A DNA stretch of 64,000 bases from Pelagihabitans pacificus (GCF_009371985.2 NZ_VIKU02000001.1:1364001-1428000); one strand, 5' to 3'; shown: positions 26,473-35,324, counted from the stretch's first letter. Notes: generated by a model not told the origin, from the sequence alone. Made by a program: numbers and translations.

Positions 26473-26922
26473 ATGGGAAATATTAGGATTACCAAGCAGT
26501 TTAATTTTGAGACCGGCCATGCCCTGTACGGTTATGACGGCAAATGTCGTAACGTGCACGGTCACAGCTACAAACTTTCTGTAACCGTTATCGGAACCCC
26601 TATTACGGATACTTCCCATGTAAAACTCGGTATGGTCATCGATTTCGGGGATTTGAAGAAAATCGTAAAGGAAGAAATCGTTGATGTCTTTGACCATGCC
26701 ACCGTTTTTAACAAAAATACGCCTCATGTTGAGCTTGCCAAGGAACTCGAAGATAGGGGCCACAAGGTAATCCTGGCCGATTACCAACCTACAAGCGAAT
26801 GCATGGTCATTGATTTTGCGGCCAAAATCAAAGCAAGACTTCCTGAAAACATTCAATTACATTCGCTAAAACTTCAGGAAACCGAAACATCATTCGCGGA
26901 ATGGTTCGCCGCTGACAACTAG
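26473..26922 (+). CDS. queD: 6-carboxy-5,6,7,8-tetrahydropterin synthase
   Basis: Makes 6-carboxytetrahydropterin from dihydroneopterin triphosphate in queuosine (7-deazapurine) synthesis. The 149-residue protein has the zinc ligands and catalytic cysteine in FETGHAL and CRNVHGHSY (the C-x3-HGH pattern of QueD), the catalytic histidine in FDHATVFN, and the pterin-anchoring glutamate in the C-terminal region (ETETSFAEW). No other queuosine gene is in the window. The next gene begins 37 bases on. Confidence 0.92.
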   Translation: MGNIRITKQFNFETGHALYGYDGKCRNVHGHSYKLSVTVIGTPITDTSHVKLGMVIDFGDLKKIVKEEIVDVFDHATVFNKNTPHVELAKELEDRGHKVILADYQPTSECMVIDFAAKIKARLPENIQLHSLKLQETETSFAEWFAADN

Positions 26923-26958
26923 GGTGGTCCGTTTGTCTTTGCCTATATTTACAGTCTA

Positions 26959-27723
26959 ATGAGGACCATCGATCTTCCAGTAGGTAAAAAGGCATATTTC
27001 TCCAGTGACAATCACTTGGGTGCGCCTACTATGTACGAGAGCCGCCCCAGGGAAAAAAAATTCGTTGCTTGGTTGGATACTATTAAAGCCGATGCAGGGG
27101 CTATCTTTCTCCTAGGTGATCTCTTTGATTTTTGGATGGAATACAAGACCGTCGTTCCAAAGGGCTTTACCCGAACCTTGGGTAAATTGGCCGAATTATC
27201 CGACTCGGGCATCCCTATCTTCTATTTTGTGGGCAACCATGACCTATGGATGAACGGATATTTCGAGGAGGAACTGAATATTCCCGTCTTTCATAAACCA
27301 CAACAGTTCGAAATTAGTGGTGTTTCATTTTTTATAGGTCACGGTGACGGATTGGGTCCGCACGACAAGGGCTACAAGCGTATGAAAAAAGTATTTACCA
27401 ATCCCATTGCAAAATGGTTGTACCGCTGGTTACATCCCGATTGGGGGGTGCGGCTGGCCCAGTACTTCTCGGTAAAGAACAAGCTCATTTCCGGTGATGA
27501 AGATGCCCAATTTTTGGGGGAAGAAAGGGAATGGCTGGTACAATACGCCAAACGGAAGTTGGAGACCCATCATTACGACCACTTCATTTTTGGCCATCGA
27601 CATTTACCCTTGGAAATCGATTTGAACGGAAAATCAAGGTACACCAATCTGGGTGATTGGATCAAGTATTATACCTATGCCGTTTTTGATGGCAAGGAAC
27701 TTGCTTTGGAAAAGTTCGATTGA
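26959..27723 (+). CDS. UDP-2,3-diacylglucosamine diphosphatase (LpxH-type)
   Basis: A 254-residue calcineurin-like metallophosphoesterase with the metal-binding blocks SSDNHLGAP, GDLFDFW, FVGNHDLWM, IGHGDGLGP and FGHRHLP in order. The FDFW and GHGD patterns match the LpxH branch, which removes UMP from UDP-2,3-diacylglucosamine in lipid A synthesis at the inner face of the membrane. The adjacency to queD is a common flavobacterial arrangement. Confidence 0.9.
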   Translation: MRTIDLPVGKKAYFSSDNHLGAPTMYESRPREKKFVAWLDTIKADAGAIFLLGDLFDFWMEYKTVVPKGFTRTLGKLAELSDSGIPIFYFVGNHDLWMNGYFEEELNIPVFHKPQQFEISGVSFFIGHGDGLGPHDKGYKRMKKVFTNPIAKWLYRWLHPDWGVRLAQYFSVKNKLISGDEDAQFLGEEREWLVQYAKRKLETHHYDHFIFGHRHLPLEIDLNGKSRYTNLGDWIKYYTYAVFDGKELALEKFD

Positions 27724-27784
27724 ATGTAGCGTACCCAAAAATCACTGAAGGAGTAAAAGGCGGCTTGCTTAGGTGAAGAATAGC

Positions 27785-29041
27785 TCAACCTGCCTCATGC
27801 TCCTCGACATCCCGACGCAAATCGAGCTTTCTGAAGCTGGGCGAGACCACGGCGGTTATCCCAACCGTGAGCAAGGTCATGGTACCCCCGAAAACGACGG
27901 CTGTAACCGTTCCCATCCATTTTGCGGTCACACCACTTTCAAAGGCTCCCAATTCATTCGAGGAGCCCACGAACATCGAGTTGACCGAAGCTACCCTGCC
28001 CCGCATATGGTCTGGCGTCTTTAACTGTAGAATGGTCTGGCGTATGACCATGGAGATTCCATCCAACGCACCACTTAGAAACAGGGCTACGACCGAAATC
28101 AAGAACGAGGTCGATAATCCGAATACGATGATACAGACCCCAAAGCCAAAAACCGCCACCAATAGTTTGCGCCCTGCATACTGGTGCAATGGAAACCTAG
28201 TGGAGGCTACCATCATCAAGGCGGCACCGACCGCCGGGGCCGCCCGCAATACCCCGAAACCTTCCGACCCTACCTGTAGGATGTCTTGGGCGAAAACCGG
28301 GAGCAGTGCCACGGCTCCACCGAACAATACGGCGATCATATCCAATGTCAATGCTCCAAAAATCGCTTTGCTCTCAAAAACAAATCGAATTCCTTCCTTT
28401 AAACTTTTCAGTACCGGTTCCCCTATTTTTGGATTTAGAATGGGCTTGCGTGCAATGCGAAAGAGATTGAGCAGCGCCACCAAGGAAAAGCCCAAAATAA
28501 GGCACATAGACCAATGTACCCCGATCCAACTAATTGAAAATCCCGCAGCCGCAGGACCTAGAACCGAGGCCAACTGCCAAGTAGTACTGCTCCATGTAGC
28601 CGCATTGGGATACACTTTTTTGGGAACGATCAATGCAATCAAGGAAAAAATAGTCGGTCCTAGAAAGGCTCGGACGATTCCTCCCATAAAAACCAAAAAG
28701 TAGATGGCATACAGAACGGTCGTGGTGGCAACGGAAGCCTCCAGCGAAGGTAGGCTCAGCAGAAAAAGTCCCAAACTAATGACCGAAAACCCGAGGATAC
28801 ATTTCACCAGTAGGTTTCTTTTTTCTTTTTGGTCGACCACATGACCCGCAAAGAGCGCTGTAGAGACCGCGGGAATCACCTCCATCAAACCGATAATTCC
28901 GAGGGAAAGCGGATCTTTGGTCATCGTGTAGACCTGCCATTCGATGACAATGAATTGCATCGACCAAGCAAATACCATGGCAAATCGTACGCCTAAAAAG
29001 ATGTTGAATTCCTTAAATCGTAAGGCAGCGTATGGATCCAT
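27785..29041 (-). CDS. MFS transporter
   Basis: A 418-residue transporter with about twelve membrane segments and the ENTS-like start RFKEFNIFLGVRFAMVFAWSMQFIVIEWQVYTMTKDP, followed by LSLGIIGLMEVIPAVSTALFAG. This branch of the major facilitator superfamily includes siderophore and drug exporters. Two palindromes of TetR-operator type lie upstream (29151-29168 and 29277-29294), suggesting repression relieved by a ligand, although no TetR gene is nearby. Confidence 0.88.
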   Translation of the reverse strand: MDPYAALRFKEFNIFLGVRFAMVFAWSMQFIVIEWQVYTMTKDPLSLGIIGLMEVIPAVSTALFAGHVVDQKEKRNLLVKCILGFSVISLGLFLLSLPSLEASVATTTVLYAIYFLVFMGGIVRAFLGPTIFSLIALIVPKKVYPNAATWSSTTWQLASVLGPAAAGFSISWIGVHWSMCLILGFSLVALLNLFRIARKPILNPKIGEPVLKSLKEGIRFVFESKAIFGALTLDMIAVLFGGAVALLPVFAQDILQVGSEGFGVLRAAPAVGAALMMVASTRFPLHQYAGRKLLVAVFGFGVCIIVFGLSTSFLISVVALFLSGALDGISMVIRQTILQLKTPDHMRGRVASVNSMFVGSSNELGAFESGVTAKWMGTVTAVVFGGTMTLLTVGITAVVSPSFRKLDLRRDVEEHEAG

Positions 29042-29069
29042 GCAATCGTTTAGTGGAAGAAATCGTTGG

Positions 29070-29101
29070 TAAATTTAGTATTCTCGGGTAATGAACCACA
29101 A
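29070..29101 (-). promoter_or_regulatory. Possible promoter of the MFS gene
   Basis: Leftward: TTG (29099-29101), a 21-base spacer and TAAATTTA (29070-29077), one mismatch from TAnnTTTG, 29 bases before the start codon. Confidence 0.4.
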
Positions 29102-29150
29102 AATCGGCTTACGAAATCGATTTGTTATCCCAAGAAGCCATTAATCAAAA

Positions 29151-29168
29151 ACCGACCATTCGGTCGGA
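29151..29168. promoter_or_regulatory. TetR-type operator palindrome 1
   Basis: CCGACC (29152-29157) and GGTCGG (29162-29167) are separated by ATTC. The half-site ACCGACC is the same as in palindrome 2, 126 bases away; both can be written ACCGACCnnTCGGTCnG. It lies about 50 bases upstream of the possible MFS promoter. Confidence 0.6.
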
Positions 29169-29276
29169 CACCTAACGCCTATAAAAGGGTAATATGTGAG
29201 ACCAACCCGGATTAAAATATCGTTATTAAGGTTGAACTAACCTGAAACGGCATCCCTCAAACACATTTTTAGAACT

Positions 29277-29294
29277 ACCGACCGATCGGTCTGT
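29277..29294. promoter_or_regulatory. TetR-type operator palindrome 2
   Basis: ACCGACCGA (29277-29285) and TCGGTCTGT (29286-29294) form an 18-base palindrome with one mismatch. It lies 18 bases after the end of recJ (leftward) and upstream of the MFS gene. Confidence 0.6.
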
Positions 29295-29311
29295 AAAAGG
29301 TATTTGAAATA

Positions 29312-31003
29312 TTAGCTCCGTACATCCTTGAGCTTTAGTTGAAGGCTTATCTGGCCCTGCCATTCATTTTCATCCAAGCAAAAAACAGCACTGAACCGCT
29401 TTTTGTTCGAAACTACCCCTAATTTATCGCCCAGATTAAAGCCGATTCCGCCAATGGGGCCTATACCGTTCTGTTTCACCGAAACCTTCAGGTGTTTTTC
29501 GTCTTCGCCTACCCCTTTGGCGTACCCCGTATCCATCAAGTTTTCAGCCATAAAAACAGGGGTCATGTTCCCGGGACCGAAGGGGGCAAATTGTTTGATG
29601 ATCCGCATCAGCCTAGGTCTCAAATCCTTGAAGTCAATCACTGCGTCTACCTTGATTTCTGGAATCAACAAGGTGGGATCGATGGTTTCGGAGACTACTT
29701 TTTCGAATTGGGATTTAAAGGCCTCAAACTGCTCTTCCAACAAGGTGAGCCCAGCAGCATATTTATGCCCCCCAAACTGTTCGATACAATCCGAGCAATC
29801 CATCAGTGCGTTGTAGACATCAAAACCGGAGACCGAGCGGGCAGAAGCGGCCAGTTTCTCCCCACTTTTGGTAAAAACCAAGGTAGGGCGGTAATACGTC
29901 TCGGTCAAGCGAGAGGCTACGATTCCGATGACGCCTTTATGCCAATGGTCTTTATAGACGACCGAAGTGAAGCGATTTTCTTCTCCGTTTTCCCGAATCT
30001 GTATCAAGGCCTCCTCCGTAATCTCCTGATCCAGGGTCCGACGATCGGTATTGAATTGTTCAATACTTTTGGCGAATGCCACCGCTTGTTCGTAATCGGT
30101 TTCCATAAGAAGGTTTACCGCATGTCGTCCGTGTTCCATACGCCCCGCGGCATTGATTCTAGGGGCTATAATGAATACTACGTCGGTGATGGTGAGTTCG
30201 TCTTTTTTAATTTGGTCGATAATTGCCTTGAACCCTGTTCGGGGATCGGTATTCATTACCCGCAGTCCGTAATAGGCCAAAATTCGATTCTCCCCGGTTA
30301 TCGGTACGATATCGGCTCCGATGGCCGTCGCTACCAGATCCAGATAAGACATCAAATCATTCGTGGTCTGTCCCCGACGGGATCCCAACGCCTGTACCAA
30401 CTTAAAACCCACCCCGCAACCACAGAGCTCCTTATACGGATAGCTACAATCGTCCCTTTTAGGGTCTAGGACCGCTACGGCTTCAGGCAACGTCTCTCCG
30501 GGTCGGTGGTGGTCACAAATAATGAAATCGATGCCTTTTTCCTTTGCGTAAGCGATTTTATCAATCGCTTTTACCCCACAATCCAAAGCGATTATGAGCG
30601 AAAACCCATTGTCTTCGGCAAAATCGATACCCTGATAGGAAATTCCATACCCTTCGGTATATCTGTCTGGGATATAGGTTGCCACATTTGGGTAGTACGT
30701 TGATAGGTAGGAAGATAGCAATGCGACGGAGGTAGTACCATCCACGTCATAATCCCCGAACACCAGGATGTTCTCTTCATTATCAATGGCTTTTTCGATT
30801 CGGCCCACCGCCGCATCCATATCTTTCATCAAAAAAGGGTCGTGCAATTCCGATAACTGGGGACGGAAGAAGGCTTTGGCCTCCCCATAGGTCGAGATGC
30901 CCCGTTGCAGTAATAACTGTGCCACTAACGGTTCTACCTTCAGCTCCGCCGCTAGTCGGTCGATTTCATGCTGTTCGGGTTTTGGTTTGATGGTCCAGCG
31001 CAT
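29312..31003 (-). CDS. recJ: Single-stranded-DNA-specific exonuclease RecJ
   Basis: 5'-to-3' exonuclease acting on single-stranded DNA in recombination and mismatch repair. The 563-residue protein has the DHH phosphoesterase motifs FGDYDVDGTTSVALL, ALDCGVKAIDKI and ICDHHRPGETLP, and the DHHA1 motif QFGGHKYAAGLTL, with a C-terminal OB-like domain. All catalytic acids are present and the length is normal. The ATG at 31003 is followed upstream by the inverted-repeat element at 31020. Confidence 0.96.
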   Translation of the reverse strand: MRWTIKPKPEQHEIDRLAAELKVEPLVAQLLLQRGISTYGEAKAFFRPQLSELHDPFLMKDMDAAVGRIEKAIDNEENILVFGDYDVDGTTSVALLSSYLSTYYPNVATYIPDRYTEGYGISYQGIDFAEDNGFSLIIALDCGVKAIDKIAYAKEKGIDFIICDHHRPGETLPEAVAVLDPKRDDCSYPYKELCGCGVGFKLVQALGSRRGQTTNDLMSYLDLVATAIGADIVPITGENRILAYYGLRVMNTDPRTGFKAIIDQIKKDELTITDVVFIIAPRINAAGRMEHGRHAVNLLMETDYEQAVAFAKSIEQFNTDRRTLDQEITEEALIQIRENGEENRFTSVVYKDHWHKGVIGIVASRLTETYYRPTLVFTKSGEKLAASARSVSGFDVYNALMDCSDCIEQFGGHKYAAGLTLLEEQFEAFKSQFEKVVSETIDPTLLIPEIKVDAVIDFKDLRPRLMRIIKQFAPFGPGNMTPVFMAENLMDTGYAKGVGEDEKHLKVSVKQNGIGPIGGIGFNLGDKLGVVSNKKRFSAVFCLDENEWQGQISLQLKLKDVRS

Positions 31004-31019
31004 TTACTAAAAGTTCAAA

Positions 31020-31037
31020 TTCAAGTATCAAGTGCAA
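31020..31037 (+). repeat. Left inverted repeat of the four-helix-bundle cassette
   Basis: TTCAAGTATCAAGTGCAA is the perfect reverse complement of 31468-31485. Together they enclose the four-helix-bundle gene. It continues into a short tandem repeat of AAGTGC. Confidence 0.85.
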
Positions 31038-31053
31038 GTGCAAGTGCAAGTTC
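31030..31053 (+). repeat. Short tandem repeat (AAGTGC x3, AAGTTC)
   Basis: Three exact AAGTGC units and a fourth ending TTC overlap the inner end of the left inverted repeat. Similar AAGTTC runs occur just outside (31011-31017). Confidence 0.8.
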
Positions 31054-31094
31054 AAATAAATACAATATATACTGTCCTCAAAGAGTTTTGCGGA

Positions 31095-31445
31095 TTACTG
31101 CTTATTTTTAATTATGGTAGCCATTATTTTGATCAGTTGTTCGACCTCGTCCAATAGTTCCTGTATTTTATTGGGGTTTCCGTAATGTACTTTGGTCAAT
31201 ATTTTCAAGTTTACCCTAGACTCTTTCAATTCTTTTAAACTTAAGCCTGCTTTGTTTATATAATCTCTGTCGCTATTGGTTCCCTGTGCTTCGCCAAAGT
31301 TTAGTGCGGCACTTCCGCCTGACCTCAAGAGCTGATTTCCATAATACTCCCCGGTAATATCCCTGGGTAAGTCTTTGCAGAACATAACGATATTGGCGGC
31401 GAAGTCTACCAAACGATTTTCCAAATCAAATTTTTTTCCAGACAT
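31095..31445 (-). CDS. Four-helix-bundle protein (S23 / 23S rRNA intervening-sequence type)
   Basis: The 116-residue protein has the family signature FCKDLPRDITGEYYGNQLLRSGGSAALNFGEAQG followed by two more helices (SLKELKESRVNLKILTKV, KIQELLDEVEQLIKIM). The family was first seen inside 23S rRNA intervening sequences and later as free genes; a related fold is the Avd subunit of diversity-generating retroelements. No reverse transcriptase or variable repeat is present here, so Avd function is unlikely. The gene is bracketed by perfect 18-base inverted repeats 449 bases apart, which makes it look like the cargo of a small mobile cassette between recJ and osmC. Confidence 0.9.
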   Translation of the reverse strand: MSGKKFDLENRLVDFAANIVMFCKDLPRDITGEYYGNQLLRSGGSAALNFGEAQGTNSDRDYINKAGLSLKELKESRVNLKILTKVHYGNPNKIQELLDEVEQLIKIMATIIKNKQ

Positions 31446-31467
31446 GTACTATCCTTAGTAATTGGTA

Positions 31468-31485
31468 TTGCACTTGATACTTGAA
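31468..31485 (-). repeat. Right inverted repeat of the four-helix-bundle cassette
   Basis: TTGCACTTGATACTTGAA, exact inverse of 31020-31037, located between the start of the four-helix-bundle gene and the end of the OsmC gene (8 bases from its stop codon). Confidence 0.85.
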
Positions 31486-31493
31486 CTTGCTCT

Positions 31494-31919
31494 TTACCGA
31501 TGAAACAACACTTTCACTTCCAAGGCTGCAAACCGTCGAAACATTTCCATGACCCCGCAGTATTTCTCAATGGATAGGTCCACGGCTTTCCGCAATTTGT
31601 CCTCTCTTAGATTATCGCCATAAAAGTGGTACTCAATGGTCACTCCATCATAGTATTTCGGGTGTTCGTCGGTGAGGTTGGCAATGGTCTCTATGTGGAA
31701 ATCATCGACTTCCAGTTTCATCTTTTTGATAAGGGAAGCCACGTCCAGTCCAGAGCAACCCGCCAGTGAAGAAAGCATCAATGCCTTGGGACGAAGACCC
31801 GAACCTTCACCCCCATCATCGGGACCTGCATCGATCCTGAGGTTGAGCCCCGACGGATTGTTGCTTTCAAAAGCCATTTTACCTAGCCATTTCGTACTGA
31901 TATGATTTGTGGTACCCAT
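31494..31919 (-). CDS. OsmC-family peroxiredoxin-like protein
   Basis: About 141 residues from the ATG at 31919 (MGTTNHISTKWLGKMAFESNN); the frame remains open further upstream but that extension does not resemble the family. The two redox cysteines are visible in SSLAGCSGLDVASL and SIEKYCGVM, the arrangement used to reduce organic hydroperoxides. Divergent from an AhpD-like gene at 31968, so the 48-base gap probably serves two oxidative-stress genes. Confidence 0.9.
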   Translation of the reverse strand: MGTTNHISTKWLGKMAFESNNPSGLNLRIDAGPDDGGEGSGLRPKALMLSSLAGCSGLDVASLIKKMKLEVDDFHIETIANLTDEHPKYYDGVTIEYHFYGDNLREDKLRKAVDLSIEKYCGVMEMFRRFAALEVKVLFHR

Positions 31920-31967
31920 AAATTTTTGTTTCTTGTGAAGGTTAAAAATACGATAAATTAGAAACCT

Positions 31968-32570
31968 ATGGCACTTGTTCCACCCCTCGATCCCGACCAC
32001 GACCCGGAGACCAAAAAATTAGCGGAGTTCTTCAATGAAACCTTGGGGTTTTGTCCCAATTCCATTTTAACCATGCAACATCGCCCTGCTATCTCAAAGG
32101 CCTTTATCAACCTGAACAAAGCGGTGATGTCTAACGAAGGTCGGGTGACTTCGGCCCTTAAACGCATGATCGCCTGGGTCAGCAGTAATTCAACCGGTTG
32201 CCGCTATTGCCAAGCCCACGCCATTCGCGCTGCGGAACGGTATGGGGCGGCACAGGACCAACTGGACAACATCTGGGAATACCGTACCCATCCTGCATTT
32301 TCAGAAGCGGAGCGTGCGGCTTTGGACTTTTCGCTTCAAGCCTCCCAAGTACCAAATCAGGTCGATGCTGAAATCAAGGAACGTCTTTACCAATATTGGG
32401 ACGAGGGTGAAATCGTAGAGATGTTGGGCGTGATTTCGCTCTTCGGCTACCTCAATCGCTGGAACGATTCTATGGGAACCTCTATTGAAAATGGGGCCGT
32501 AGAAAGTGCCGACCAATACCTCGGGAAACATGGCTGGAAGAAAGGAAAGCATGATGGTTCTAGATATTAG
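31968..32570 (+). CDS. Carboxymuconolactone decarboxylase / AhpD-like peroxidase-related protein
   Basis: A 200-residue protein with the CxxC redox motif in STGCRYCQAHAIRAA near residue 80, the proton-relay histidine three residues on, and a C-terminal half typical of the peroxidase-related branch (FGYLNRWNDSMG). Family members act as alkylhydroperoxidases or, in a few cases, as decarboxylases. Divergent from osmC. Confidence 0.88.
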   Translation: MALVPPLDPDHDPETKKLAEFFNETLGFCPNSILTMQHRPAISKAFINLNKAVMSNEGRVTSALKRMIAWVSSNSTGCRYCQAHAIRAAERYGAAQDQLDNIWEYRTHPAFSEAERAALDFSLQASQVPNQVDAEIKERLYQYWDEGEIVEMLGVISLFGYLNRWNDSMGTSIENGAVESADQYLGKHGWKKGKHDGSRY

Positions 32571-32640
32571 ATTTTAGAATAGAGATATGAGACAAAAGAT
32601 AAATCAGCAATTGATAAGAATTTGGCTTCTTTATTAGATA

Positions 32641-34566
32641 TTATCTTATTATGAACTCATAAAGATTTTTAATAATCTTTTCTAAAGTAGGGTTATCAGA
32701 TATAATGTCTTCATACGTAAGATTCGAGTTAATAAAAAAGTCACAGAGTTTTATTTTATAGTCATTTTTTAAAGAACCTGAATCTGCTTTGAAGGACCTA
32801 TGATTTTGAATAGGAATATTATATTCCAAAAGTTTCGCTCTGTAGAAATCCCCAATCCCTATTTTATCATAATCTGATTTCTCAAAATCAACTCTTTCTA
32901 GCTCATCTATATGTACTTCTTTTACCAGTTGTGGCATGAAATTCTTAACAATGTCTGTTTGTAGTAAGTTCTCAATTTCCTTTACTTCAGTACTTTGATA
33001 TTTGAAATTTTTACGGTTGTTGGATAACTTTTCAAGTTCACTTCTTCTTTTTCCTTTTAACGTTCTTCTATCAGCATTATCTGAGTCCGCGAAAAGATAA
33101 ATTTTATTGGCTAAAGCAAATGAATTAATCTTATCACGGACTTCCTCGTCATTACCCTCAAAGTCATTTTCGAATAAATAATGAGCGATTAGATTTCCTC
33201 CATACTCAAAAAAAGCATAATCAATATCTTCCTTTAGCAAAGTCTCGAGATGTTCACAATATAATTTCAAAAATTTTGAAAGGTATTTTCTATCAGTAGG
33301 ACCTTCGACCCATATTGAAGTGTTTGCTAAAAAAACGGAAGAAGTGTTCACTCCTAACAAGTCCAAAACTTCTTTGTCTGGTTTTATATTTGCTTTAATA
33401 TTGAACTTTTCCATTCTCTCCTTTTCGAACTGGAAGATTCCGATTTCCTTATGGTCTAAGGATAAATCTAAAAAGTGGTTCGAATGGGTCGTGATGTAGT
33501 ATTTCAATTTTTTTCTTACTAGAAAATCATCATTTAATAAAGTTTGAATAAAAATTCGCTGTAAACCTGGATGTAAATGTGTCTCTGGCTCTTCAATGAA
33601 TATCCATGAACCCTTGTCAGCCATAAAGATGGGGAAAAGTAATAATACGATTGACTGAATTCCATCTCCTATTTCATGAGTTTTTCGTTCTTCCCCATCT
33701 ATATAGAAAATGATATTCCCTTCACTTAAACTGGAGATTATTTCAACCGGTTTTTTATTGAAGAAATATCGAGATAGGAATTTCTCGAACTGGTCAAATC
33801 CCTTTCGTATATTTTTTCTACTAGTTCTAATACTTAAGATTCTATCAAAAAAATCTAAACCACTGAATACATCAATATTTTTAAGGTCATATAAATCCTC
33901 AACTGTTTTTTGAAACGTTTCCTTGTCAAGTGCTGAACTCTTTTTAATACTTCTTAAAATTGGAATATAGATTCTATCATTTGGTTTGTTTTCCACGGCA
34001 TAAACAATATCCTCTTTTATTTCCGCTACAATTTCCAGTAGCGCTATTCTTTCAGATAGGGAGGATCTCCTTTTTGCTTGACGGTTTTCCAATTTCTCTA
34101 GTTCATTTTTATCTCTTTCTTTTAAAGTGATGAACGGCTCAATCAATTCAATATATTTCGCTGAATTTGCAATTAGTGTACTATAACTAATTTTGGAAAA
34201 GTCGATGTCTTGATACAGTTGTAGTATTTCAGAAGCCAGAGAATTATTAAAAGTTCTGTAGTTTTCAAATCGATTTTCATACCACTGGTTTATTTTCTGA
34301 ATTTTTTCCTCTATACTTTTCTCACTTTTTAAAACTTGGATGAAACTTGCGTTTGTTTTTAATAAACCCCTTAGAAATCTACTCTTCCCTGAATTGTTAG
34401 ACCCAACAAGAAAATTAATGGCTTGAAACCTACCCAAAAAATCTATCGTCTCATTTGATGAAATTGAGGCTACTTTTTTTTTATTTAAATAGTAAACACA
34501 ATTTGAGTAGTCGTCTCCAAACTCTTTTGGAAATGAACTATCATTGAACGCAAATTTTAAATACAT
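32641..34566 (-). CDS. OLD-family AAA ATPase with Toprim nuclease domain
   Basis: The 641-residue protein has an ABC-type ATPase core: Walker A GSNNSGKS (residues 55-62), a coiled-coil-rich insertion (about 75-190), signature-like EIGDGIQS (298-305), Walker B WIFIEEPETHLHPG (321-334) and the H-loop TTHSNH (359-364). A Toprim domain follows with WVEGPTDRKYL (419-429), LFADSDNAD (491-499) and a third acidic segment EVKEIENLL. This is the plan of OLD nucleases, several of which defend against phages. It stands alone, with no UvrD-like partner (so not Gabija). Base composition and codon choice are clearly more A+T-rich than the neighbours, consistent with transfer. Confidence 0.85.
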   Translation of the reverse strand: MYLKFAFNDSSFPKEFGDDYSNCVYYLNKKKVASISSNETIDFLGRFQAINFLVGSNNSGKSRFLRGLLKTNASFIQVLKSEKSIEEKIQKINQWYENRFENYRTFNNSLASEILQLYQDIDFSKISYSTLIANSAKYIELIEPFITLKERDKNELEKLENRQAKRRSSLSERIALLEIVAEIKEDIVYAVENKPNDRIYIPILRSIKKSSALDKETFQKTVEDLYDLKNIDVFSGLDFFDRILSIRTSRKNIRKGFDQFEKFLSRYFFNKKPVEIISSLSEGNIIFYIDGEERKTHEIGDGIQSIVLLLFPIFMADKGSWIFIEEPETHLHPGLQRIFIQTLLNDDFLVRKKLKYYITTHSNHFLDLSLDHKEIGIFQFEKERMEKFNIKANIKPDKEVLDLLGVNTSSVFLANTSIWVEGPTDRKYLSKFLKLYCEHLETLLKEDIDYAFFEYGGNLIAHYLFENDFEGNDEEVRDKINSFALANKIYLFADSDNADRRTLKGKRRSELEKLSNNRKNFKYQSTEVKEIENLLQTDIVKNFMPQLVKEVHIDELERVDFEKSDYDKIGIGDFYRAKLLEYNIPIQNHRSFKADSGSLKNDYKIKLCDFFINSNLTYEDIISDNPTLEKIIKNLYEFIIR

Positions 34567-34689
34567 GTAGGAAATTTAATTTAAAACTATGAGATTTAAA
34601 ATAGAGCACGCCTACTTTCTTGACCCACATCAATATCGTTTAGCGCTAAATACCGGAAATTTGTTCCATCATCATTCAACTACCATGAC

Positions 34690-35268
34690 ATGGCCGGTTT
34701 ATTCATCAGTCCAGAAAATCAAATACAGCGTTTGAATCAGATCACTAACGAAATAGCGCGTTTAAAGTCGTTACCCCTCTCCCTATTGACCGTACCCCCC
34801 AAACCGAAAGCATGGAGCATCATCGAGATCATTGCGCATTTGAATATAGCCTACGGTCTTTATGAAGAAAAAATAAATGGTGCTTTGGCAAAGTGCCCCA
34901 ATAAGCAGTCCGAAACCGAGCCCTTTAAAGCACGTGCATGGCAACGCTTTGTCATTAATGGGCAACGCCCCAAAGGAAATGTTCGCAAGTGGAAAATGAA
35001 GACCCTGAAAAAATTTGAACCCTTACTGTCCCCTGAAAATAGGAACCAGGAACAGATCAGTTCTATTTTTGATACTTTTCAAACGCATTACGGCCACTTA
35101 AGACAAGCCATTCTCACTGGTAGAAATAAGGATCTTTCAAAGGTTAAAATCACCTCGGCGATCGGTCCGATTGTCAGGTTTTACCTTCCGGAATGCTTTG
35201 AATTCTTGCTTTGCCATGCCGAACGGCATCTGGTACAAATCAACGAAACAAAGGAAATGATATCTTAA
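34690..35268 (+). CDS. DinB-superfamily protein
   Basis: A 192-residue four-helix protein of the DinB_2 type: residues KPKAWSIIEIIAHLNIAYGLYEEKI near position 35-60 and the closing FLLCHAERHLVQINETKEM carry histidines in the positions that bind a metal in this fold (thiol-dependent or metal-dependent transferase-like). The substrate is unknown. It is followed 56 bases later by a Crp/Fnr-type regulator, a pairing that may be regulatory. Confidence 0.8.
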   Translation: MAGLFISPENQIQRLNQITNEIARLKSLPLSLLTVPPKPKAWSIIEIIAHLNIAYGLYEEKINGALAKCPNKQSETEPFKARAWQRFVINGQRPKGNVRKWKMKTLKKFEPLLSPENRNQEQISSIFDTFQTHYGHLRQAILTGRNKDLSKVKITSAIGPIVRFYLPECFEFLLCHAERHLVQINETKEMIS

Positions 35269-35324
35269 AGATAAGGTGAGGCAGATTTGGCAAAATACCC
35301 GTACTTTTAATCAAATCTGTGCCG

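Noticed and set aside
31095-31445. Diversity-generating retroelement accessory protein (Avd)
   Set aside because: No reverse transcriptase, template repeat or variable target is nearby; the S23-type four-helix family fits better.
32641-34566. Gabija system
   Set aside because: The GajB-like UvrD helicase that should follow GajA is absent; neighbours are ordinary chromosomal genes.
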